Source: Brevipalpus yothersi (lineage: Eukaryota; Arthropoda; Arachnida; Trombidiformes; Tenuipalpidae). Taken from it: a DNA stretch of 64,000 nucleotides. The position numbers and the translations under genes were made by a program. Below are positions 46,323 to 57,681 of the stretch, one piece after another. The notes under the pieces are model-generated. The model worked only from the letters and a program-made list of their open reading frames with translations. It did not search any database and was not told where the DNA came from. Every line of letters begins with the position of its first letter. Position 1 is the first letter of the stretch. The DNA lies in assembly GCA_003956705.1 (NCBI GenBank), contig QZCP01000346.1, positions 62,001-126,000 of the forward strand, given 5' to 3'.

Positions 46323-46766
46323 NNNNNNNNNNNNNNNNNNNNNNNNNNNNNNNNNNNNNNNNNNNNNNNNNNNNNNNNNNNNNNNNNNNNNNNNNNNNNN
46401 NNNNNNNNNNNNNNNNNNNNNNNNNNNNNNNNNNNNNNNNNNNNNNNNNNNNNNNNNNNNNNNNNNNNNNNNNNNNNNNNNNNNNNNNNNNNNNNNNNNN
46501 NNNNNNNNNNNNNNNNNNNNNNNNNNNNNNNNNNNNNNNNNNNNNNNNNNNNNNNNNNNNNNNNNNNNNNNNNNNNNNNNNNNNNNNNNNNNNNNNNNNN
46601 NNNNNNNNNNNNNNNNNNNNNNNNNNNNNNNNNNNNNNNNNNNNNNNNNNNNNNNNNNNNNNNNNNNNNNNNNNNNNNNNNNNNNNNNNNNNNNNNNNNN
46701 NNNNNNNNNNNNNNNNNNNNNNNNNNNNNNNNNNNNNNNNNNNNNNNNNNNNNNNCTCTCTACTCT

Positions 46767-46862
<96 letters not shown>
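46250..46862. repeat. (CT)n microsatellite containing an assembly gap
   Basis: CT repeats at 46254-46322 and 46756-46862 bracket 433 unknown bases (46323-46755). The gap is probably an unresolved extension of the repeat. Any reading frame through it is meaningless. Confidence 0.95.
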
Positions 46863-46863
<1 letters not shown>

Positions 46864-49101
46864 ATTCTCGTTACTCTCGTTTGAAAACAAGTGGCTCTTG
46901 AAGCGCCTAGGGAAGCGAGTTAGATTCAATGATGTGATGCGGCTGAATTTAGCATCATTGGAACAAAATTAATCCTCATTACTTTGATTCGATGGTATTT
47001 CTCAACATGAACTGGTTCTTCTCGAGGCTATTTATCAAATATCTTCTAACAAAAATACGGTTTGAGAGAAATCATCCCATGAGGCCATTCTGCTTAGGCC
47101 ATCAAGATTAGGAATCACTCTAATGATTATTTTTCTCTTTTCGGTCAGTGTTCATCCTGACTCGCATTTATTTTTCTGGTCGATAATCTTATCTACTATG
47201 CACGAGTAATAATCTACATGCGCTTCATTTTACAGGCAAAATTTCAATAGAACCATTTGAATATCAGTAGCAAGCGATCAACTTGGAATCAGAGGACCAT
47301 CAGAAGCTTTCACTTTCTTCCCATTACTGAGCTTATTAAATCTTTCAATCTTGATATTCCAATTGAGTGGGGTGTGAATTTTAGACAATTGATATCCACA
47401 CTTGATCATATTCACTGACATCGTGAGATCCATATTTCTTGGACTCTCAAGAATAAAGTGAGCCTTAATTAACAATGATACAAATTGCCGTTGGGGAATA
47501 TTTTGCACACACGTGAAACAATTGAATTACAATTCACCAACAGCGTTTGAACAGTGGATAAAAATTCCAGGAGAAGATTCGAATATGAATCATTTTTCTT
47601 CCACAGTGGGGTCTAGTATGCTATAAAATGGTAAAGCTAAAGCGAAGAAAATAGTTTTGATCTGAGAAGGATAAAAAGTATGCTGAGCACAGTCTAAGCT
47701 GATATTTATTCTGTGAATAAATTCTTCGAATCAGCAAATTGTTTGTGTTAGTGATGACCGCTGGTTGGCATCATGATTTGGAAAGAAATTTTATCAATTC
47801 TCCAACAGAAAATATGGAATTTTTATCACTTTCCGGACAACCGTCAAAAAATCATATCGAATACAGAATATATACAGTATATGTATACATGTATATCTGA
47901 ACAATTCATTCGATGAATATCATTTCAACGAATCTCGGCAAGATCTCTGCCTCACTGCGATTCATTATAAAATATGTGATCTCACGAGCGCCTCGACTTG
48001 TTCACTTTTGAAGCCTCTATTCAGCTAGTGTGGGGTGATTTCTCGACAGTTGATGAGGATCTTGATTCCAGAGAGCTTGAAATTCATAGACTTTTCATCA
48101 TATACACTGCATATGCATTTACTATCTAAAGTGAGAATCTGAGATGAGTATCTAGATAGGATCAAATGTCAGAGGTCACTGATACTTGAACCTGGTGCAA
48201 CCGGTTCCATGAATTTGATTATTAGTTTCTGCCTAAATTTTGGCTTCAAGACCAGAATAACGCAAATTCATGTGGTGGAACATACACACCCGGGGAATCC
48301 ATTGAGATATTCTGGAAGAAAAAATGGCTCTCAAAATTTTTTCAAAGAGGAGCAATCTTGATATACAATACATACAATTCATACGAATATTCATCTATGC
48401 TCACTCATATCAGTGATCATCAGAGAAAGGCTGAAATTACCGGATGTGAAACTGCTCGCACAGGTGAAGATCAATCATGGAGAAGAGGCAAAACTTCGTT
48501 CATCAAATGAGGAAAAACATCATATTCAACAACATGAGTGTCAAGGTGGTGATAAAATTTGATGTGTATGAATAGAATACATTGTTGGGTGGCAATAGAA
48601 GCTTAAAGACAAAGGTCAGTTTATTATTTATCGATTTACGGCTTTTCTGTCGTCCTTTTCCTTTCCAATTATTATTACTGTTAATATGAATGTCGTTCTG
48701 ATCATGGCTATTAGTGGACAAATTTAAGTGTTTCGATGCGAGTTAGATTGAAATATTTTATCATATTGAAATTGAAATTGAGAGCTGTGAAATGTTTTCT
48801 TTCATTTTAATCTTACAACAGTAGCCAGAATTTCTTATCTATTATTTTCCCTTCTTTTAAACTCCTATTCTGGACAAAGATTACCTCAATACATAATTAT
48901 GTATTGAGTCCAGGCGTTTATTGGCAATCGCCATATTATCTCTGGAAGAAAGTTCTTTGGCCAAAAAACCAATCCCAAAAACAAATTCTCGAAAAAAAAT
49001 TTGAGATCCAATTTCATGAAGAACAAGCAACTTGCGATAATAAGGTTTCAATGAGAGTTGTCAAGTTTGATAGTAAGTTTTGAGAACTCACAAGACTGGT
49101 T

Positions 49102-49190
<89 letters not shown>

Positions 49191-49345
49191 AAAACTTGTG
49201 ACTTTTGAGGCTCCTGACGGAGGCGCTAGATGATGAGGGGAGAGTCGATTTAGCATCAATAAAATACATCCAACTGGAATCCTTCGGGGCAATACTTTGA
49301 CTTCCAGCGAATCAGTTTCTCTTGAGGCTATTATTCCAGTAAAAA
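46863..49345. repeat. Paired repeat segments and gene-free DNA
   Basis: 46863-47040 and 49190-49345 are diverged copies of each other, each directly after a CT microsatellite (49104-49189 for the second), sharing a TTTAGCATCA-T core and a TCTCGAGGCTATT-like end. The interval also holds copy 5 of the recurrent P450-associated block (48162-48265). Minus-strand frames at 47278-47508 and 49331-49675 resemble nothing I know and are not called. Confidence 0.6.
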
Positions 49346-49948
49346 TAATCTTTCTGTCAGTAAGATTTTCTTCTGAGACCCATTATTTTTCAAATCATTC
49401 CAATGATCAGGCTCTTGTATCCAGTGTCCATGATCTTCACTGATCATTTTACTACATGTAGCGTGATAATGTGAGCATTTGACGCTTCTCCATGCATTAA
49501 AAATTCTAATTTTGATGAAAAGTATCAAGATTATATGGTTATGGGACTCATCTTGGAGCTCTCCTGAGAGTCTCAGATTATATCGTTGTTCCCATGATTG
49601 GATTTTTGGGTGACACTCATGTTGAGGTTTCATGATTCTAAACCAAATAACAACTGATGCTATATAAGGGTACATAATTTTTTTGACTACAAATAGAATC
49701 TGGAGTTTGTAAACTTTTCAAACTGATCAACAATCTAGTAATACTTGAATTGAGCAAATGTTGTGAAAAGTTCTGTTATCAATCCTTGGCCCATCTTCTT
49801 CATTCGAAGATTTTTTCAATCTATCTGGATGAAATTGAAAATTGACAGTCTGCTTTATGTACTGAAAAAATAACAAAGTTCCTCCCATTCACGTCATTGG
49901 AACTCCAGCAACAGTCTACAATGATCACATAAGTGTAAACTTCAAGAT

Positions 49949-52835
49949 TTATTCATGTTTTCGACGTGAGCCCATCGATTGACGCATGAATCTGGAATAG
50001 GGTCCAGTAACAAGTAAATGAAAAATAGGAGCGAATCCAAAAATACATAAATACATTATGATTGCATTTTTTAGCTGGATAAAGGAAGAGAAAATTGTTA
50101 GAATTTGTTTACAAGAGAATATAAGGAATTTTAGTTGCTTACGTGATCTGAACTAGTAAGATCAATCGGCTTCTGAGCATACGAGTAGAAGGCATATATA
50201 ATCGATGTTGAAGGAAAATAAGCAACTCTAGAAAGTTTCAAAAAAATGTGTTGCCAATCGATACTGGAAGATGCACTTTTCCCACTGGATATACAGTTTT
50301 CATCGAATTGCGATCTCTTTTTGCCATTTGATTGGGAATCACTTGGAATTTTTTGCTGATTTTTGCTGAAAATAACTTCTCTCGCTTCATCAGCACAGGC
50401 GAACATTGTCCAAGTGAGGAGAAATGCGTAACATAAATACACAATGCCTATGAAAATTGCACTAGATGTGGGACTTGGTTTATTCTCGAATGTGTTAAAA
50501 ACAATCGAGGAAAAGGAGCAAAATATGAGAAGAATTTTGGAGAGTTGAATCATTCTCTTGTGCCAATCCTGTATCAAGTAAATCACATATTTTAGTGTAA
50601 TTGAATGGACAATATTTGTTTCCCGCTTACTTGATTTATTTTCTGATCAAATTTTTCAACCAATAAAGCAGAAAAAAATACACCATACACGTAGAACCAA
50701 GCATGCTTCAATGTTGATACATAATGTGTCAAGGCGAAGGTATATACAGATCTGCAGGAAAATTTTTGATAAAGTGCTCATGAAAGTCTTCAAGACCGAT
50801 AGAGTTATGGAAACCTACCTGAGTCTGAAAGGATAAACAAAGAAACCTGGTTGGAGATCGAATCGGTAGAAACTGACAGCGGTATACACAAATCCACTGA
50901 CCCACAGAATGTTCATGATGAGTTTGGCAAGATTTCCATTACAATTGTAGAGATAGATCAGAAAAACTGCCACAATGAAAAGATGAAATTCAGTAGAGAC
51001 TGACCAAAGATGAGGTGCACACTGGAATTCAACATTAAGGGAATTAATGAACAATTTTCAGTTCTTCGAATGTGTTGCCATTTTACCATAGAATATTCTC
51101 CTGTTAAACTTTTGATTTGGGTGATATGAATGAGAAAATTATCACTACAAGCTTCATGAGTACTTTCTTTGAATATCAGTGAACCAGGTCCAGCTATGAA
51201 GATGGGTATCAAAACTTCGAGAAAAATTGTTGCCAAAATGAGCGGCTGAATTCTATCAATTAAATGTGGAGAAAATATCGATCATTCCTGTTAGATTGGG
51301 GATAAAAAACTTACGAGAGAAACCTTGTTGCGATTATTTTCATATACTCAATAAGTGTTGTATCTCTGTTTGTTTTTTTCCAAATTGCTACACCTGAAGT
51401 GAGGCCACTAGAAAGAGAAAGTCCTGCTTACAGAATGGAAATGGTGGAAAATTCGCTTTTTCTTCTCTTACCCAAGACCAATAAGACCCTCGAAGTAGTA
51501 TGTGTTGATAAATGGTTGAGCCCAAACGCTCTGTAATGTCTGCTTGAAGTTTTTCAAGTTACCTGATGATAAAGTTCTAAATTAGAGAAGTCAATAAAGC
51601 TCATGAAAGTTTCAAACTCACTTATCAAAGAAGGGGCAAAGAGTAGAGGCCAAAACATGATGTGCATTAAGATGACAATCTGAAAACTCAATAGACGAAG
51701 CTGATCAACTCTACGCCATCTTAATTGTCCATGATCACTGGAAAATAATTCGATAAGATTGTTTCTCGGTGAAAAACATGAGTGTAAAAGATTATCGTCA
51801 GATTTTTTGGAACCAAAAATCATCAGTCGGATGTCTTGAAAGCCAGCTAGTAAAACTAGTGCCAAAAGAAGAGTAAACGATACCCTAAAAAATTGTAAAT
51901 AAAATGAAAACACCATAATTCACTTATGGAAACTCTGCTTACACAGCTAAAGTTTGGAGGATTGTCAGATCATTGACTTGTACAGATGATTTTTTCTCTT
52001 GACATCGGCAATCACGAGCAAGTTCCCAATCAGAATCTTTCAATGCTGATGAGGAGAGAGAGAGAGAGATGTATCATTATCTCTAAGAACTGCTTTTCGA
52101 TTGAATAATTAAATCATGCTATAGTAAAAGTTTCCATTCAAAAAATTTACCATGCTTGAATATTTCACTAATATTGCTCGATGAGCATGCTTTAGGGATA
52201 CATATTCCAATTTTTATATCCAAATGCATTGGAGAGAAAAATTCGATCCTTGATAATAAATCCTCTGTTTGTTTCTTCTCTGATACATGGGTTAATCTTT
52301 TCTTCGGCATGAAAGACCCTATACAGTAGCTGGTCAACACTGGTGAATTTGATTCCATACACTGATCATAGTTTCCGAAATCAACATATGATTTGGCATG
52401 GTGATTTTTACCAGGAAACTGTCCAGCATATGATTGAACTAGGAATCAAAGAATCAAATCAATATTAACATTATTAGTTTTACGCATCACAAGCTTGGCA
52501 GCTGATACACAAGGGAATTGATTTTTCCACTCAGAACGGGAAAAAACGCGCTAAAATTCATCATGAAAGCATGTATACTCACTCTTATTTTTCCAATCAT
52601 CCTTGTAACCTGGATGAGAAGCAATCATTTTCAAATTTTGGTAGCATTCTGATTGAATTTTCTGATTCTCTTCTCCGATTGATTTAACGTGTTGCCAAAA
52701 CAAATCACCGAAATTCACCTTAATTGAATCAAATTTCGATTCAGAGAAGTCATATGATTTTGGGTTATCATAGCCAGCTACAACATTTCGGAAGCAAAGA
52801 CCAGTAACCAAAATCAAAATTTTCATGCTTAACAT
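49949..52835 (-). CDS. NRF-6-like membrane protein, tandem copy 1
   Basis: Eleven exons (52583-52835, 52151-52438, 51943-52045, 51622-51884, 51472-51562, 51315-51407, 51087-51252, 50819-51021, 50631-50751, 50143-50568, 49949-50074) keep one frame and give about 710 residues. It has a signal peptide (about 1-20), an NRF extracellular domain with GNYDQCM and IGICIPKAC (about 115-175), then acyltransferase-3-type membrane helices with the conserved Arg/His pair in LRLLSFQIVILMHIM (about 270) and HLWSVSTEFHLFI in exon 8. It is very divergent from the gene at 13.5-15.7 kb, and the usual PLYL-x-H motif is not preserved. A second ATG lies three codons in. Substrate and role unknown; the family is tied to lipid transport or modification at membranes. 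Confidence 0.87.
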
Positions 52836-53094
52836 TTTCCAATTTCAAAAGTAAAAAACAATACAAAATAAGGAAAAATCATCCAAATTTCACACACCAG
52901 TCATATATATTGTAAGTGTCTGAAAAGAACAACATGGTTAAAAATTAAGCTCAAAATACTTCCTTCCACTGTACTAGCTTCAAGTGATATGATGTTTCGA
53001 TTTAAAGTTTCACTGAAGGCCAACTAAAACCGGCAGCTTATTTTTTACTGTAATTTATTGCTCCCTAAACCTTCAAGAAGCCTCGAGGAATTCA

Positions 53095-53096
<2 letters not shown>

Positions 53097-53154
<58 letters not shown>

Positions 53155-53204
53155 TATTGATTCCGGTTGTCCAAGCTTTTGGCCTAGAGCGAGACCAATA
53201 AGTG
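53097..53204. repeat. (CT)n plus dispersed 60-bp repeat, copy 2
   Basis: CT microsatellite (53097-53150) followed by the same unit as at 3585-3645. It lies between the two tandem NRF-6-like genes in an otherwise empty 0.8-kb spacer. Confidence 0.8.
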
Positions 53205-53662
53205 ATATCGAATTGGCACCTCTCTCTCTCTATCTCAGCAAGTACGAGTACTAGAGACTTGTAAGTAACTAGAACCAGTAAGAAGTGGTTAGATGTGTTC
53301 CCTCAAGCCATCAATTTGACAAACCAAATTCTGTAGCTGATTTGTGATGACCCATAGACTTATGTGATTGCGTATCGAAAGTGATGTATACCTTAAGTTT
53401 TCCAATATCATAGTGATAACAATAGCAATGCGTTAGCTTTCACTGGTCTGCTCAGAATAACAAAAAAGAAGTCAAATTCTCGTTTCAACCCAGTAAATCA
53501 TTCGGAAGTTAATCCCTTGAATCAATTCATCTTGAAAACACTTCATCTAGATATATCATAAAATTAAAATTTCGCTTCAGATATTAAGATTATTGCAAAG
53601 TTTCTTCTATCCACATGATGGACAACAACTTTATCACATGCATCTATCATGAGTTATCCAAT

Positions 53663-56600
53663 TCATTCATGTTTCCGCCGTGAGCCCATCGATTGACGCA
53701 TGAATCTGGAATAGGGTCCGGTAACCAGTAAATGAAAAATAGGAGCGAATCCAAAAATACATAAATACATTATGATTGCATTTTTTAGCTGGATAAAGGA
53801 AGAGAAAATTGTTAGAATTTGTTTACAAGAGAATATAAGGAATTTTAGTTGCTTACGTGATCTGAACTAGTAAGATCAATCGGCTTCTGAGCATACGAAT
53901 AGAAGGCATATATAATCGATGTTGAAGGAAAATAAGCGACTCTGGAAAGTTTCAAAAAAATGTGTAGCCAATCAATGCTCGAAGATGTATTCTTCTCGCT
54001 AGAATTATAGTTCTTATCAAATTGTGATCTCTTTATGCTCTTCAAATGGTTTCCAGTTGGAATTTTTTGCCAATTTTTGCTGAAAATCACTTCTCTCGCC
54101 TCATCAGCACAAGCAAACAATGAACAAGAGAGAAGAAACACGTAACATAAATACACAATGGCTATGAAAATTGCACTAGATGTGGGACTTGGTTGATTCT
54201 CGAGTGTGCTGAAAACAATCGAGGAAAAGGAGCAGAATATGAGAAGAACTTTGGAGAGTTGAATCATTCTCTTGTGCCAATCCTGTATCAAGTAAATCAC
54301 ATATTTTAGTGTAATTGAATGGACAGTATTTGTTTCCCGCTTACTTGATTTATTTTCTGATCAAATTTTTCAACCAATAGAGTGGATAAAAGTACACCAT
54401 ACACATAGAACCAAAAGTGTTTTAGGGTTGAGATGTAGTGTGTCAGAAGAAAGGTGTATGAAGATCTGAGAGAAAGTTTCGTAAAAGAACTTCTAAAAGT
54501 TTCAAGATCGATGAAGTTATATACATCTATGTAAATATATATACACTTACCTGAACTTGAATGGATAAACAAAGAAACCTGGTTGAAGATCTAATCGGTA
54601 GAAACTAACAAGAGTATACAGAAATCCGATGATGCACAGAATGTTCATGATAAGTTTGGCAAAAGTCTTATGATGATTGTAGAGATAGATAAAAAAAATT
54701 GCCACAACGAAGAGATGAAATTCAGTTGAGACTGACCAGAGATGAGTTGCACACTGTAATCAAACGTAATGGGCATCAATGTACCAATATGAAACAAATC
54801 AAAATACAAAATATGATCAATATTTAAGGTACAATTTCGATCATATTTTTTCAGTCATCATACCATCGAATATTCTCCAGTTAAACTTTTTATTTGAGCA
54901 ATATGAATGAGAAAATTTTCACCACATGCATCCACTGGACTCTCTGTGAAAACCAAGGAACCAGGACCAGTTATGAAAATAGGGACGAAAATTTCTAGGA
55001 AAACTAGTGGAAAAGGCCGGTTATACCGGCCCAAACCCTAGATTAGCATTAAAGACCTCGACGAAATTTTAGAACTATCTCTCCCTCTCTCTTGGTCTCT
55101 CTTTCTCTCTCTCTCTTAGTTTCTCTTTCTTGATCTCTTTCTTTCTCTCCTTCTCAGTTTCTTTCTCTCTGTCTCTCTTTCTCTTTCTCAGTCGCTCTCT
55201 CTTTCTTTCTTGGTCTCTCTCTCTCTCTCTCTCTCTTAGTCTCTCTTTCTTTCTTGGTCTCTCTCTCTCTTAGTCTCTCTTTCTTTCTTGGTCTCTCTCT
55301 CTCTTAGTCTCTCTTTCTTGATCTCTTTCTCTCTGTCTCTCTCTGTCTTTCTCTGATCACCGAATCCTGCCGCAGTAAGGTCTATGACGGCTTGCACATT
55401 GGCGTTGCAATTTCGTTAGTGGACCTTACTGCGGCGTCGTATTGTTATCTTTATAATTTTTAGATATATGATTGTTGCCAAAATAAGTGGCTGAATTCTA
55501 TCGATCAGGAGTAAAGACGAATATCAATAATTTCTGTTGAGCTGAGACTAAAAAACTCACGAGAGAAACCTTGTTGCAATTATTTTCATATACTCAATCA
55601 GTTTAGTGTCTCTGTTTGTTTTTTTCCAAATTGCTACACCTGAAGTGAGGCCACTAGAAAGAGAAAGTCCTGCTCACAAAATGATAATTGCTAGAAATGT
55701 GCTTTTTATTCTCTTACCCAAGACCAATGAGACCCTCGAAGTAGTATGTGTTGATAAATGGTTGAGCCCAAACGCTCTGTAATGTCTGCTTGAAGTTTTT
55801 CAAGTTACCTGATGATAAAGTTCTAAATCAGAAAGTCAGTAAAGATCATGAAAACTCCAACATACCTATCAATGATGGTGCAAAGAGAAGAGGCCAAAAC
55901 ATGATGTGCATTGTGATGACAATCTGAAAACTCAATAGACGAAACTGATCAACTCTACGCCATCTTAATTGCCCATGATCACTCGAAAATAATTCGATAA
56001 GATTGTTTCTCGGTGAAAAACATGAGTGTAAAAGATTATTCTCAGATTTTTTGAGACCAAAAATTATCAGTCGCATGTCTTGGAAGCCAGCTAGTAAGAC
56101 CAATATGAAAAGAAGTGTAAATGATATCCTAGAAAAATTTAAAAGAATGAGAAAAATTCCAGAATAATGAATATTTTTCTTACACAGCTAAAATTTGGAG
56201 AATTGTGAGCTTATTGACCTGAATGGATGACTTTTTCTCTTGACATCGGCATTCACGAGCAATTTCCCAATCAGAATGTTCCAATGCTGATAAGACACAT
56301 ATACACACAAAGAGAGAGAGAGATGTATCATTTTCTCCATGAAGTGATTGGATGAGCAAGTTATGCTTATAGCCTCCGCTTACTGAAAAACTTACCATGC
56401 TTGAATATGTCACTAATATCGCTTGATGGGCATGATTTAGGGACACATATTCCAATTTTTATATCCAAACGCATTGGAGAGAAAAACTCAACCATTGATA
56501 TTGGTTTTTCGACTTGTTTTCCATCCGATTTATCGGTCATTCTATTCCTTGGCATGAAAGATGCCATACAGTAACTGGTTGATATCGGAAAATTTGATCC

Positions 56601-57083
56601 CATACACTGATCATAGTTCCCAAAATCAACATAAGATTCATTCACATTTCTGCTAGGGAACTTTCCAGCATATGATTGTACTAGGGAATAGTCGAAAGAG
56701 GCAAAATCAATTTCTGATCCTATCATAAATATTACACATCACAAGCTCAAGAGCCGAAACACAAGAAAGTTGATCTTACAGCCCAAAATGAAGAAGGAAA
56801 CGCGCTAAAATTCATAATGAAAACACGTGTACTACTCACTTTTTATTCCCCATTCATCCGGATGTGATGCAATCATTTTCAAGTTCTCGTAACATCTCAT
56901 TTGAATTTTTGGCGGCTTTTCTCTAATTGATTTAACATGTTCCCAAAACAAATCTCCAAAATTCACTTTGATTGAATTTAATTCCGATTCAGAGATGTCG
57001 AATGATTTCGGGGTATTATCTTCAGTCACTACGTTTCCGAAGCAAAGAACAGTAAACAAAATTAAAACTTTCATGCTGAACAT
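53663..57083 (-). CDS. NRF-6-like membrane protein, tandem copy 2, with exon insertion
   Basis: Exons parallel copy 1: 56840-57083, 56396-56680, 56184-56286, 55866-56128, 55718-55808, 55561-55653, then an exon 7 split by an insertion (55431-55497 region and 54864-55003), 54551-54753, 54345-54465, 53857-54282, 53663-53788. Apart from the insertion every exon is open with matching phases; exons 10-11 are the closest to copy 1 and the last introns are nearly identical, suggesting recent duplication or conversion. Left in the mRNA, the insertion introduces stops. If spliced from the GTAAGG donor at 55429 to the CTAG acceptor at 55004, the frame is kept and the protein is about 720 residues with 14 added. 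Otherwise it is a pseudogene. Domain order as in copy 1. Confidence 0.75.
55004..55470. mobile_element. 467-bp insertion in exon 7, candidate new intron
   Basis: Absent from the paralogue at the corresponding point (around 51225). It has a small palindrome GGCCGGTTATACCGGCC near its left end (55015-55031), a 270-bp CT-rich core (55079-55350) and a perfect 14-bp inverted repeat GCCGCAGTAAGGTC / GACCTTACTGCGGC (55369-55382 and 55422-55435). On the gene's strand the right-hand repeat supplies GTAAGG and the left end supplies CTAATC, CCTTTTCCACTAG: donor, branch-like site and acceptor. No clear target duplication. Confidence 0.75.
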
Positions 57084-57294
57084 TTCTCAGTCCTACAAGA
57101 AGAAGAAAATTTCATTCATAGTATGTAAGTATTACGTTAGATTAATATTCACTGTAATCATTGGAAAAAATAGGAGGAAATAATAGATACAACATTGTAA
57201 AAAATTGTGCTGAAAATACTTCATCAATACACCAATGAGTGAAAGTGATAGTAATCAAAGGTTTCTCTGGAGGAAAACTAGTTCAAGAAATGTA
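57084..57294. other. Upstream region of NRF-6-like copy 2
   Basis: About 210 bp between the start codon at 57083 and the probable Helitron border. No strong TATA box. If the Helitron end is right, the element landed inside or next to this gene's promoter. Confidence 0.4.
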
Positions 57295-57681
57295 CTAGGA
57301 GGGCCACCGACCCGAGTCTGAACGCTGCCGTATAATTCGTTACGATGGTGTAACTCCTCTAATGGAATTCTCTTCTTGTCCACTGTTTCAATAGATTATG
57401 GTAGATAATAGATGAGTTCCTCACCGAAGTATGATTTTTCACAGTTATGTGAGGAAGCTCAGCTTGCACCAGAGCCCCGTTGGCATCACCCAGCCAGCAC
57501 CACGAGGAGGTGGGGTTGGATTTTACTGGCCGCCTTCGGGAAGGCTGCATCCGAAGAAGCAATCTTCCCGATGACCCATGAGATGTTACCTCATGGATTG
57601 TGGATAATCTTTCAATAGTTTCCAATCTAATCAGCTCGTGAATATTGGAACGTTTATCATCATTACTGTTCTCCATTTCCT
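57295..57681 (-). mobile_element. Probable 3' end of the Helitron
   Basis: On the minus strand the sequence ends GGGTCGGTGGCCCTCCTAG followed by T (about 57294-57315). This matches the Helitron habit of a CTRR end next to T with a short GC-rich stem just before it; the stem here is only three to five pairs. The segment 57470-57560 is markedly GC-richer than its neighbours. Tentative. Confidence 0.4.

Noticed and set aside
46261..46929. Long minus-strand frame rich in Arg-Glu repeats spanning the gap
   Set aside because: It is a translation of CT repeats and unknown bases; no gene evidence.
47278..47508. 76-codon minus-strand frame
   Set aside because: Looks protein-like but I find no family, no splice partners and no paralogue; not enough to call.
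49014..49292. Two overlapping frames with Arg-Glu runs
   Set aside because: Artefact of the (CT)n microsatellite at 49104-49189.
50131..57083. Treating the two tandem NRF-6-like genes as many short genes
   Set aside because: The short frames join through consensus GT-AG introns at matching positions in both copies and give a continuous family-like protein.
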